This document shows, one piece after another, positions 1 to 12,902 of a stretch of 64,000 nucleotides of DNA. The DNA is from Akebia trifoliata (Eukaryota > Streptophyta > Magnoliopsida > Ranunculales > Lardizabalaceae). How positions within the stretch are numbered: position 1 is the first letter of the stretch; each line of letters begins with the position of its first letter. The notes below the pieces were generated by a model. The model saw only the letters and a list, made by a program, of their open reading frames with translations. It was not told the origin of the DNA and made no database searches. The translations under genes and the position numbers were made by a program. The DNA is taken from positions 4,867,221 to 4,931,220 of the forward strand of contig CM030711.1 in NCBI GenBank assembly GCA_017979445.1, given 5' to 3'.

Positions 1-1
1 A

Positions 2-94
2 GTAGAGAAAATGGAAGACGTCGACACGTTGGTGAACTACGGCTTGGCATTCATGCTCCCTTTGGTGGCAGTTTTCACTTGGTTGTCACGATGA
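2..94 (+). CDS. Possible 3' terminal codons of a tail-anchored protein (partial)
   Basis: An open frame runs from the left edge to a TGA at 92-94. It reads VEKMEDVDTLVNYGLAFMLP followed by a hydrophobic stretch ending WLSR. This looks like a C-terminal single membrane segment with a short basic tail. I do not recognise the family. The segment is only about 30 codons and could be chance; support is the non-random hydrophobic run and the abrupt change to AT-rich, T-rich DNA after the stop, as expected of a 3' UTR. Confidence 0.3.
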   Translation, partial: VEKMEDVDTLVNYGLAFMLPLVAVFTWLSR

Positions 95-100
95 AGGTGT

Positions 101-1700
101 GAAGCTCTCAGTTTCTTTTTCTTTTTCCTTTTTTCAGACCAAAAATTTCCATGTTTATTAAACCAAGATCTGTAATTAGTGAGGGATACAACCCACCACC
201 CACTCTAGGCAGGTGGGTTTCAATGAACTTGTGCTCCGATTAAGTTAATTGAGAAGGCAATCTTTTGTATCAAAGCAAGAAAGAAACCTATAAATGTTTG
301 AACTTGTACCCCTTTTTTTTTCTCGCCTTACCTTAGCAACTGGTACATTTGCTTGATACTTGAGATTTATGTTTTCAATTTTATCTTAAATGTCAAACCA
401 CATCATATATATAGTTCTCAACAGAAAATGGATGTGTTTTACAACTTTTTTTTTTCTAGTTCAAAGTTAGGATGATTTCCATGGTGAAGAGAATCCTTGT
501 GCTCACTTTCAATGGGCACCAACAAACTGAATTATGTCTACGAATTAACAATAACATTTATATATATTTTTTGAATTAAACTAAAACATCAGAAGAGCAT
601 TGAGAATATATTTTCAAAAGCATTTTATCTTGTACTATATATCCACTAATATCCCCCCCTATAATCATTTTTTCTCAACAAAAAAAAACACACACACACA
701 CACACATTCATTGCAACATGTGGATATCCATAAAAACAATGTTTTGTTCATTTTTTTAAATTATTCAACAAGGTTGGTGCAACATGACTTTGATATATTA
801 TACTTTTACAGCAATGTTTAGTGATGGCTCAAACCCTGAATGGGTAGTGAATTCATCTCAAGTTATTTTAAAAAAAAAAAGAAAGATGAAAAAATAATAA
901 TAATAATGTAGAGGGGCATGATGATTCACAAGTAATTCGAATTTATTGGTGATGAACAAATCTTCACCTGCCCCACCAACACTGTGCCCACCACCACCAC
1001 CCATGCCAACATCACCACCATAATATCGCAAGACCACAAATGACAAAAAAGACAATCGTCACCACTTGTTCCATGATTATAGTTGCCATTTGTCCCTAAT
1101 ACTATCAACGTTGGGCCATATGTTGAAGATTGTACCACAATTCCCATTGACAAACCATCAGGTGTGTTACATTCATGCCACCACCTCTAGTTGGAAAATT
1201 TTCAAACAAATAAAAGAATTGAGGATGAGACATCTTGAAGTGAAGCAGTGTTAGTGATTCCCAGTAAGTCTCTTGTCCAAAACAAATTTCAGTAAAATGT
1301 TTCACCAGACTAAAATTTGCTCCACAGAGGGAAGGCTTAATATTTAAGACTCCATTTCCATCAAATGAACGTCTGAGATGCAAGATCACTCCTAAAGATT
1401 CCCTGAAAATAGCTGCCTTGTACATCGTTTAGGCAAGAAAAGTCCCATGGAAAACACATTTTCAGTAGTTGGATTTAAGCATTTTTCATCATTGTTAACC
1501 TATGATTTCAAGCACTTCTAAAAATGCTATATAAAAAAATAAAAAAAAATCAACAATCAGGCTAAATTTTGGGCCAAGCACAGATAGATGGACACAAGCC
1601 CTAACAAAACGTGAGCGATAAAGCATTTTTTTTGGGTCATGCGATGAGCCAGGCATCACATGGAATTGGCTGAAGGAGATCATCTGGTTCTCCATGTACA
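101..1700. other. Intergenic AT-rich stretch with a short (CA)n tract
   Basis: No gene is supported here. There is a CA microsatellite at about 688-709 and several A/T runs. Open frames on both strands between 860 and 1430 are short, have no recognisable domain and no splice context. The right part (about 1700-1949) is probably the 3' UTR of the MATH/TRAF gene whose stop codon is at 1950-1952. Confidence 0.5.
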
Positions 1701-1921
1701 AAACATCCTCAAAAGAGGGCTGAACTGGCTGCTGCTTTCAATCTCCATTATTTCATAACATATGCAAGAAAGGATGAATGGGAAGCAATGAACCAAGACA
1801 GAATTAACTCTTTACAATCTCACTCCAAAAACTATTGAGACTCACAATTTCATCGAATAAATTATTCCGACGTACAACAGCCTATTGAGATTGCAAGCAA
1901 ATTGCTTTTGCAAACCCTCAA

Positions 1922-1945
1922 CCCCCCCCCCCCCCCCCCCCCCCC
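1922..1945. repeat. C24 homopolymer next to a stop codon
   Basis: Twenty-four consecutive C on the + strand, i.e. G24 in the mRNA sense, begins only four bases after the stop codon of the MATH/TRAF gene. It lies in the 3' UTR. Such a G run could fold as a G-quadruplex, or its length could be a sequencing or polishing artefact. Confidence 0.9.
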
Positions 1946-1949
1946 AAAT

Positions 1950-4900
1950 TCATTGTCCATTTGACGGACGGAATATAGTATAACCGTCTACCCCATGCAC
2001 CATATTTGAATAATTTGGCACCTGATATGGGAAACTATCACCCTCTGTATTCCTCGTACCAAGCATAGAGACATGAGCACCACTCAGTGGCCATTGGTTT
2101 AGACTCACTCCCCGATCAATCTGTCCATTTACATAGGAAGATAGACCAATGTGCCCATCAGAAGGGCCACTGGAAGGACAATAGACCCGATGCACCCCAT
2201 CATCATGGTAGCTAGCCGGCTGACCAAACCTGCTATAATTAGTGTCAGCTGACATAGCCATGTCACCAGGAAAAGTAAATTGCCGATTCAATGAGTTGCG
2301 ATGATGCCCGTTGTTCTGATTGTTGAAGTCTACACTCCTTCCAAAGTTGTGCTCCTCATCAAAAAGGGAGTTGATCATATGAAGGTGGGGAAAGTCATCG
2401 GCCGACACACCTTGTGCCTGACGAGACAACTCATTAGTTAAATATGCTCTGGACCCACTGCTAGAAGGGCCATGGATATCAAGATTTTGAAGGTCACTTA
2501 ACAGGGATGGATCACAATGCATCCTAATAGAATCCGGCTCAGAACATTCGTCAACACATAGGGGTTGATTCTGGAATACCTGCTGAGTTACAGAACCAAA
2601 AGTAAAGCCTGACCTAGCCAAGCCTTGATCCTTCCTTGCAAAGCTCTCAGTTGGAAGCATCGGTGATGATACCATAGCAGAAGAAAGGGGTTTAGAGCAT
2701 GGCATAGATGGGTTTATCGCAGAACTCGCAGAACTTGAAGAAGGCCAAGGAGTAAAACCAGCAGAGCTTGCCCCCATGGTTTTTCCCATTATGGCATTTC
2801 TGTATGACTGAGGAGGAACATAACTGTGGGGTGAAGGAGAGGGTTCGGTGCCTAATCGTTCAGCTGCACTCACTGACCGTGCTAACAATGGTGCTGCTGT
2901 TTGAACCATGGAAACAACAGGATCAGATGGTCTTGGAGCAGGAATGAGAGGAGCACTAGAGGGCCTTGACATTGCAGGAGTAGTTGTTGACTTTTCAGTA
3001 AGTGCGAATGTAGACTTTGATGGAATCGTCGGCTTTTGAACAACATCCGGTTTCGAAATGGGGATATGTGGTGACGGTGTTCTCAATGAAATCACTTTCT
3101 CAACATTTCGGGGGCCATTCGAATAAGTCTCCCTAACTGCTACTGGTCTGGCTAGGGTAGTGACGCCCTGTGTAGCCGTACTTTGCTGGGAGGGTCTCTC
3201 GACATCGACCGGATCTTTGACATCCAACTTCTTTTGCAATGTAACAAGTTCTTCTTCCTGATACAAGGATTCAGTAAAGGCCCATCAGTGTAACAAATAA
3301 AATTCTACAAAGTTTAACCTTTGAACAATGAATGTAGGGATTCTAAAGGGGGCAAATTAAATAACTAAAGAACCAAAATCCATGAAGTAAATGTGAAAAT
3401 AAAAGGTTTCATTTGAATCTGGGACTTTACTCGGCATGAGAAAATTACATGATTCAATAAAAATCGAATTGAAAGAAATCCAGATAGCACCATAAGCCCA
3501 ACTTCAAGGGACTCAGAACCTACAATGTCAGGATTCTGAAGAAAGTTGACAGCCTAAAAGTTTCAGAATAAGGGATTTATAGTATAATTGGTCATCTAAG
3601 ATGTGCCACCATATGGGTCTATGTGCAAGTATGCATGGAACCTAGGCTTATAAATTCCAGTATATGGGTCTATGTGCAAGTGTGCTTGTCCATGCATGAT
3701 CTTTGGTTTATAAATTCCTAGAGCAATCATCATATGTTTCAGCTTCAATTCCCCTATTACAACAAAAAAAAATTTTGATACTATTTAATTTCACCTTCTC
3801 AACCAAATGGTGCTCAAGCCATTGAACCCGATCTTTCAAGGAGAGAACAGCAACAGATTCAGGTCCACCAGCCTTGCAACTTTGAGATAAATCATGTAGA
3901 CGCCCTGCATCTGCAATAGGCACAGATGGCTGATTATCTGTGTCAAGGGCCAAACCAGGCCAGTCATGTGTCTTTTTACCACATTGGTCCTTTCTTCTGC
4001 CAAAAAAAAACAAAGAAAAATTACATGCTAAAATAGATTCCAAAGATTCCTTCCAAATCGCATGAGAATAAAACCGGGCTTGATGTTGTTACCTCCTAGA
4101 TGATGTTTGGCTTTTGGAGTTAAGTGCAGTGTTCCATTTGTAGGAATCTTGCACCACGGATGGGACTGAGTCTGTAGAACATGTTGAAGAACTGTCATCC
4201 TTCACTGACACGCTCTTCTTACTCCGTCCATTTTGGAAAGGTAAGCCACTAGTTCCACTATCAGCTTCTGTGGCAAGGTGAACTGCTGCTGTACGTGCAT
4301 CCCAATTGACAGAAGTAGCATCTTCGTCCTCTAATTCAGGCTGAATTGCTTCGGCAACATCATCTCCTGTATCAGACACGCCACCTTCCAATGGTTCAGG
4401 TTTTTCAAGAACAGATTGTGCCCGCTTAACAGAAAAGCCTTCAACAGTTCTTCCTTCAATATAACTCTCTCGCTGCCGCTGGTCCTGTATTGCCACATTA
4501 GATTTTTCATCCTTTCTTTTATCCTTTCCTTTGCGCCTATGCTTACCCTGAAAAAAAATTAGAACAAAACAAAAAGGGGTAAGAGTTCACATGAAGAAAT
4601 AAGTTGATGGTCAGCCCCGAGGGGTTCAGTCCGTCGTAAAACTAGAGACGGGGTTTTGCTCCCTCTGGTCGTGTGTTTGAAACTGGGTGGCTTCCTAATT
4701 TACCCTGTTGCACATTGGAAAACTTTCATGGGTCAAAGCACGCAACTGTAGTGACTAGACCCATCCTAAAAGGGATGTGGGATACCAAGGGGCGAATACG
4801 ATGATTGACCGATAATCTTAGTTTCCTTCTATGCAAATTTTAGGCTTATCATAGTAAATGATGGTTGGCCAATGAATAATAACAACAATTGATGCAGGAT

Positions 4901-7900
4901 GATGAGGGGAGATAAGAAAATGGAATTTGATTTTAAAAAAAAGGGATTTAGGAAAATTTGGTTGGGGATTGAGTTAAGGATTTGATTTGGTATTAAGGAT
5001 TTGAGATTGGGTTTACGATTTGGGTCAGGATAGGGTAAAACCCAAAAGGTAATATGAAAATCTTTGTTCAATTATTGTAGGATAGAGAAAAGGGTTAAAG
5101 GTTTGTAGGTTTCAAGAATTAAGAAGGGGAATTCAAGAATCAAGAAGGAGTTTCAAGAATCAAGATTAAAGAACCCAAGATTTCAAGAATTCAATAATCA
5201 AGAATTCAAGATTTCTTGAAAGGATTAAAGGGTTCTTGATGGTTTCTTAATTTCTTAGAAATAAAAAAAGAAGATAGATGGTAAGAAGAAGATTAAAGTA
5301 AAGAAAAGAAAAAAAAAATTGATATTTACCTTGAAATCACCTCAATGATTTTCATGGCATCAACTCATTTTGAATGCACCAACTTTCAAAAGAAAACAGA
5401 AACTTTATGTTTATTCCCTTTATTCTCTATAAATAAACCCTTATACAATCTATATATAAAGAAAATCAACCAAGAATCCTAATAAAACTAAAATACCTAA
5501 TTTCGTAATTTTCTCTCCTAATTTTCAAACCCTAATAAACTTAAATAAAAGACAAAGTAAAGTTACTAAACTGCCCCTAAATATTATAATACAACCATAG
5601 GTCAATAAAACATGAAAATAAGTCCTAAAAACATAAAATTAAAGCCCTAAAATAAAACTCTAAATAAAAACTAAAATATACTCTTCAAGATTTGATGTCT
5701 CCATCAATTCTCCTCGACTGGAAAGATTTCGCCACTGGCAAAATAAAATTATAGCAATTCTCATCGGTTGCGTTCCGCATTAACCATTGTATCCATTGAT
5801 AAAGGATTCTAGGTTTCCTAAAGTTCACCCTCAACTACACAAAATATCTCAATCCACTCTTAGTTAAAGTAAAATTGATAAACAAAATCTAGTTCATCCT
5901 ATCTAAAGAAATGGTAAAATCAAGCTTTCAATATTTTTAAAAGGTCTTGTAAATCGTAACTACACAAATACACCGGCCCATGCAAATTTCTGCCGCTATA
6001 AAGTTTGTTTCTTTTATAGATTTGAACTTCAGTATTTTTTTTTAAAAACTTCAATGGGCTAAACACCAGACATACCAATTTCTCAGAGGGTGTAGTTGAC
6101 TACTTTGGATTCCTTCAGTCTCGCAGGAAGGAACTCTCTCACTATGAGTCCATGGTTGAGCTATCTCCAGAGGCAACTAGGTTTATGGTAACGCGGATTG
6201 CTAGACACCAGACATACTAGTTTCTCATGGGTTTACGTCTTGAGTTCAAAGCACTTTGGACATAGATCCTTAACACTACACCCTCACCCTCTTTATTTGA
6301 GACATTTGCGACTATTGATAGTGATGAGTGTCGTCGCCATGTAGTTCCTTCTCAGACTCAAGCCCTTGGCATTATCTCTACTCCAGCTATAGATCAGATG
6401 GCTCTAGTAGCCAATTTAGGTTTTTCTGACTCTCGTACTCAGGGATCTGGGAGTCGAGATCGTAGCCGAGATAAAGGGAGTGGTCTTGCTTGCAGTCATT
6501 GTGAGAAGATTGGCCATGAGAAAGCCCGCTGCTTTTAGCTCAATCCCCATTTGTTTCAATCTTCTGCCACTTCCTCTTTGGAAAAGTATACTCCTTGGGC
6601 CGTTGTTGTGAAGTCATCATCTATTCCTCCCACTGATACCTCTACTTTCCTTGGTACTATTGATTTGCAACAACTCTAGACTCAGATTGTTGTTATTGTA
6701 CGAGATCAAATCCATGCTCAGACTCACTCATCGTCAATTGTGGCCTCAATTACCATGCCCTCAAGTACATTTTCTGCATTACATGTTACTTAGTCTGGCT
6801 CTACTCCTCTGACTTGGGTAATTGATTCTAGTGCCTCTGATCACATGACTAGTGAGTCCAGCCATTTTACCTATTTTATTTTTCCTACTACTCATAAGGA
6901 GGTTCGCCTTGCTGATGGGTCCCTTACAACTATCCATAGCAAAGATACCATCCCCTTATCCTCTAATTTTTCTCTTGACTCTGTGTTTCATGTTTCTAAC
7001 ATCTCTTAATCTTTTGTTAATGAGTACTATTACCAAATCTTTAAATTACTCCGTAACTTTTTTTCCTACTCATTGTATTTTTCAAGACTTGACTTTGAAG
7101 AGGATTTTTGGCAAGGGGTATGAGGGAGATGGGTTTTACCTATTTGGATCTCAACCTACTGATGTTTCGGCGTCTGTGCTTCCACTCTCTAAGGGCCATA
7201 CTTTTTCCTCTTAGACTTTAGATTTATGGCATCCTCATTTAGGACATGCTAATTTTCGACACTTATATTCTTTATTTCCCATTTTAAAAACTTCTTATAA
7301 TGGACACAAGTTTCAATACTCTGTGTGTGATCTTTCTAAACACACGTACTTCTTATGTTCCTCGTATGCATCGATTTAATACAATATTTGATTTAGTCCA
7401 TTCTGATGTGAAGGGACCTTTCCTTGTTATTGCTTTTAATGGTCATAGATATTATGTTACTTTCATTGATGACTATTATCATTCTGAGGTTATTCCTATT
7501 TTTTTTTTTAATTTTCTTAAAATGATTCAGACCCAATACAACATCACTGTTAAATCCCTTAGGTCTAATAACGGAGGAGAATATATTTCTGATGAGATTC
7601 GACCCCATCTTCATGAGCATGGTATGCTCCACCAATTGGCTTGTCCCTACACTTTGAACAAAACGCGATGGCGGAACACAAGAATCGTCATCTTATAAAC
7701 ATTGTTCATTGTCTTCTTAAAGGGATGCATGTTCCCAAGTTATATTGGAATATAGCAATTCTCACTACGATTTTTCTCCTTAACTACATTCCGAGTCGCA
7801 CCTTAGGTAAACAGATGCCTCTTCACGTCCTTAGACTTAATAGCACTCTTTCCCATTACACCTAGAGTTTTTGGATGTACTTGCTTTATTCAGAACAGGA

Positions 7901-10900
7901 CTCCTCATCGCACAAAATTAGATAACAAAGCCATTCGTTGTGTTTTCTTGGGTAACTCTTCTATGTGAAAGGGGTATCGCTATTATGATCCCCTTTCTCA
8001 TCGTGTAATTCATTATTTGGATGTCATTTTTTTTAAATGTTCCCTATTTTGGTGCTACATCTTCTTTACAGGACCCTTCTCCTTTGCAGGAGCCTTCTCC
8101 TGTAATACTACCCTCTTTATTTTTCTCCACCTTCATCTTCTTTGCAGGACTCTTTACAGGATCCAACTTCATATTTGCCATCTTTGAAAGTCTACTCTCA
8201 TCGCCCTCTTCCCTCTCCAATCTTGCCAACTTCCTCCTTGGACTCAGTATACCCAATCCTACTCCTATTCCTTCTATTTCTGACTTTCATTTGCCTATTA
8301 CACTTTGCAAAGGTAAGCAAAGGTGTGTTACTATTCATCCTATTGTCTAGTTTGTTTCTTATCAGGGACTCTCTCCTTATCAAGCCTACCTGACTACCAC
8401 TGAGTTTATTCGAGTTCCTCGATTTGTATCAGAGACTTTACGAGACCTTAAGTGGACTAGAACTATAATAACTAAAATGGATGCTTTGCAGAAGAATCAC
8501 ACCTGGGAGCTTGCTTCTCTTCCATCTAAGGAGATGACTATTGGTTGTAAATAGATTTTCATTGTCGAGTATCTCGTAGATGGCATCGTCGACCGATACA
8601 AGGCTTGTTTAGTTGGTAAGGGATTTACACAGGCTCTAGACAAGGATTTCGGAGTGACATTTACTCGTCGCTAAACTTTTTACTGTTCGCCTCATGATCA
8701 CTTTAGCTACTTGTCATTCATGGCCTCTTCACCAGCTCGATGTAAAAAATGTCTTTCTGAATGGTGATCTGACTAAAGTTATCTATATAAACCCCCCTTT
8801 TGGGTTTCGTTTTTAGAGATAGTATTCTAGGAAAGTATGTCGTCTTCTTAAATCTTTGTATGTCCAAAAGCAGTCTCCTCGAGCTTAGTTTCAACATTTT
8901 TATGAGGTCGTTTTACCAATGGAGTTTCTAGATGCCACTTAGGTCATACTTGCTTTGGTCGTCGAGGAGTAACTAGCCGTTGCACTATAGTTTTGATTTA
9001 TGTAGATGACATTATATTGATTGGAGATGATGCACAGTAGATTGATAGAGTTAAGATGTTATTAGGCCATGTTTTTTAGGTTAAGGACTTGGGTCCACTA
9101 AAATACTTCTTGGGGATAGAAATGGCCCACTATTGTCATGGTATTTCGTTATCTCAACGCAAATACACATTAGATCTTCTTCAGGACACTTATATGCTAG
9201 GTTGTCGTCTTGCCTCCTCTCCTATGGATCAGAATCATTGCCTTCATGCAGAAGCCGGTGATCTATTATTTGATCCTTCTTCGTATCAAAGACTCAAGCC
9301 ACCTGATTTATCTAACTAACACAAGACTGGATTTGACATTTGTGATTAGTGTAGTTAGTCAATTCATGCATGCCCCACGCACCTCTCATCTTGATGATGT
9401 TTATCGTATTCTTCGTTATTTAAAGTCTCGACCTAGTCTTGGTCTTTTCTACTCTTTCACTGCTCAACCCATTTGTCCTGCTTCACTGATGTTGATTATG
9501 CTAAGTCTCTTACAGATAGAAAATCTATCTCTGATTTTTGTACTTTCCATGGTGGTAATCTAATCTCGTGGAAAAATAAGAAACAAAGTGTAATTTCCCG
9601 TTCTTCTACTGAACCTGAATATCATGTTATGGCCCTGGCACTTGTGAGCTTACTTGACTTAGATCTTTGCTGATGGAACTAGGCTTTTCGATCTCTGACT
9701 CTTTCACTTTGTTTTGTGATAACAAGTCTGCCATCATGCTTGCTACTGACTCGATTCTTCACGAAAAAATCAAGCATATAGAGATTGATGCTCACTTACT
9801 CAGGAAGTAAGTTCAATCTGATGCTCTTAAGACAGTCTGTCTTTTTTTCATAACAGCTTGTTAATATGCTTACGAAGTTTCTTGGTCCTTCTATTACTAA
9901 CTCTCATTTTGTCAAGCTGGGCTTAATTGATATATTTGCCCCAACTTGAGGAAGAGTATTAGATATAAGGATGTTTTTTTTATTTATTCTTTTATTTCTT
10001 TGTAAGGGCATTTACATCTATTCACTATTTTACTAATATATATATTTTTCAAACTCTCATAATGAGACTTGACAATTACTTTTTTGCAATTCTTCTATAT
10101 GACATGGTCACATAGGATGAATTTCTTATTCTTCCTTATTTCTTTTTTTTCTTTTGAAAAAATGTGGTTAAAACATTAAAAAATGTGTTTAAAACATAAA
10201 AACATGTTTTTCTTCTATTTTGAAAATGTTACTTTCTTTCATTGGTTTAATTTTCGTGGCCTAATGGCTATTTGTGATTTGCTTCATAAATGTTTAATTA
10301 TTTTATTAGTGTGTTATATTTCTCAAAAGATATGTTAATCGTTAGAAATTTTTACCATCATAAAATGTATAATTATGTGTGGAAACATGTTATCATGCAT
10401 AGATATTCAATTGTGTTCTTTTGCTCAAAAATATATTGAAAACTTTAAATAAATGTCGAATGTAATACATTTTTATTTATAATTCTTAAACTTTTTATAT
10501 GTTGAATTTTTTTTATGAGTAATACGTTAATGTTTTTCTCCCCTTTATTTTTTTGATAAACAAAACTTTATTGAAAAGAGGAGAAGCCGAGAGCGCAACA
10601 ATAAACGATTAAACGGGGGAAAAATAAAGGAACAACCAGAACTAACAAGAGGGTCACCCTTTACGCACAAGATCCCATCTAAACAAGAAGTCCTCAAAGG
10701 AGAAGCCCTTGAACTCAGAGAATTGCTTACACTAATAACAAAAGACCCACAATACTAAAAATGATCTCTTGCACAGACTGCTCGGTTGCTTGAAAATTCC
10801 ACTCATTATTTTCCTTCCATAAGCCCCAACAAACAAATGGAGGAACGAAATTCCAAAGAATTCTCTCCCTATCCAAAAAAGTTGTGGACTTCCAGTCATC

Positions 10901-12865
10901 AAGCACTAAACTGACCGAGCAAAGGGCACGCCAAGAAACATTAAATGACAAGAGAAAATAAGACTACACAAGAAGAGCCACCTCGAAATGAATAAAGAGA
11001 TGGTTAACTGATTTGCCAATGGATTTACAAAGAAAATATAAGTCCACAAGAATAACACCCCTTGCCTTAAGATGATTAGAAGTAAGCAACTTATCCAAAG
11101 ATGAAAGCCATAAGAAAAAGAAAAAAAATTTAAGGTAACGAAGGGAACCAAACCCAGGGTATAAAAATAAGACCAACCATGGAAGCACTAAGTAACAAAT
11201 AAAAGGATTTAATGTTGAAACTCCCATTCTTGCTACCCACCCAAATCCAAGTATATTCCAATTGAGTAGAAGAAGCAAAAGAGGACAAAAGGCTAAAAAG
11301 GGATGCCACCAAAGGGAACTCTCAATTGTTGAAGTTTCTTCTGAAACCAAAGTCCCAGGACACAACCTGGTCATTTGAATCAGAAAATAAGAGATAAGCA
11401 TCCTTTTTCTTAGAAAACATGGCATAAACACCAAGGAATCTCTCTAGAAGTAAGGAATCACCACACCAACGATCTTCCCAAAACAAACAATGTCTACTCT
11501 TCCCACCTTAGACCGAATAAACTTCAAGAAACTTTTGAATACCTCTCCAACTTGATTCTTTTTCCTAAACTCCCCCTCTTCTAATAATACCCCTCCAACT
11601 TTATTTTCTTTACCTTTCTACCCTTTTCCAATAATACCCAAACAAGTTTATTGCCTTTCCTCTTCTACCCCATAGCATTTTACCTATTCCCATTCTCATT
11701 TTAGTTTTCTTCTAAATTCTATTTTTTTTTATTTTTAACAATCTAACTATGTTTTTTACATCTTTTACTCGATCATTTTCATCAAGCTCAAATACAAGAA
11801 TCAAGATTCAATAAACAATATTAAAAGATTTTGCAATATTCAAAAATTAAAAATTCATCATCCAAGAAGCAAGATTTTGTTTCCCAAATTTTTTGAGTCT
11901 ATGTATAATAAAATTGAAACTACAAAGAATGCATAAAATATTATCTAAAATTATCGTAATAATTGCAATTTTTTCTTGTTTTTTTTTCTTTTTTTCTTTC
12001 CTATTTAAAAGAAAAGCATCTGTGTGAGATATGAGACCGCATGTGCTATTGTGTGATTGGATATACACACAACATATGTTGATTGCACATCACCGCATAT
12101 GATATTGGAAAACACTGCATGAGGACATCACGAGCTCAAACTTCACTGTTCTAGACGATGAGGCATCTAGAGTTGTCGTGGATGGATGGAGTATTTGACA
12201 AGCACTGTTTAATGGACGAGGACCTCTTCATTGACCTTTCCCATTGGGTCATTGGATTTCATGTTTTATTTAGTTTTATATTAAGAAGAACCTATTTTAG
12301 TGATTAGAATTAGTATTTGGGCTTATTTTTATGTTTTATTAGCCCATGATTCTAGTATAGATGTTTGGGGATAGTTTGTAAATGAGTTTTCGTAGAAAAT
12401 TCAAGAGAAACAAAGTTATAAGATTGGGACATGAATAGTATTTTTTTGTTTTGTTATATTTAAGTTGTTTTAAAAAAAATTACAACCATTAGATCTTGTT
12501 GTGTTATTTGGATGATTGAGATTAGATTTAAGGTTTAGGAAAAAAAATTAAATAGATATTTAGTGATGTAATTTTTCTTTAATGATAAATAAAATAGAGT
12601 TTGAGCTTTGATATTCCCAACAATAGTCTAGTTCTATCGATTTTGGAGCTCATGTTCTCTTGGAGCAAACTTTATAAGGAATTTAAAGGGGTTTTCTTCG
12701 AAGATTTTGTAGTGAGATGGGATAGGGTTTGTTCATTGTTGCGAGTGTAATCTGTTACTCGCGTTTTGTTGTTGTTTTCCATTTCCTGTCTTGTCGCTTT
12801 TACCTTTTTTGGGTTGGTCTTCTCGACCCCCTTCGTTTTCCTTATCAATAAAACTATCTTTATAG

Positions 12866-12902
<37 letters not shown>

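Noticed and set aside
860..1430. Overlapping short frames on both strands (up to 106 codons)
   Set aside because: No recognisable domain, no start or splice context, and low-complexity His/Gly-rich pieces.
8021..8393. Several overlapping frames on both strands, one Lys/Glu-rich
   Set aside because: They lie in the variable integrase to RT linker of the decayed copia element.
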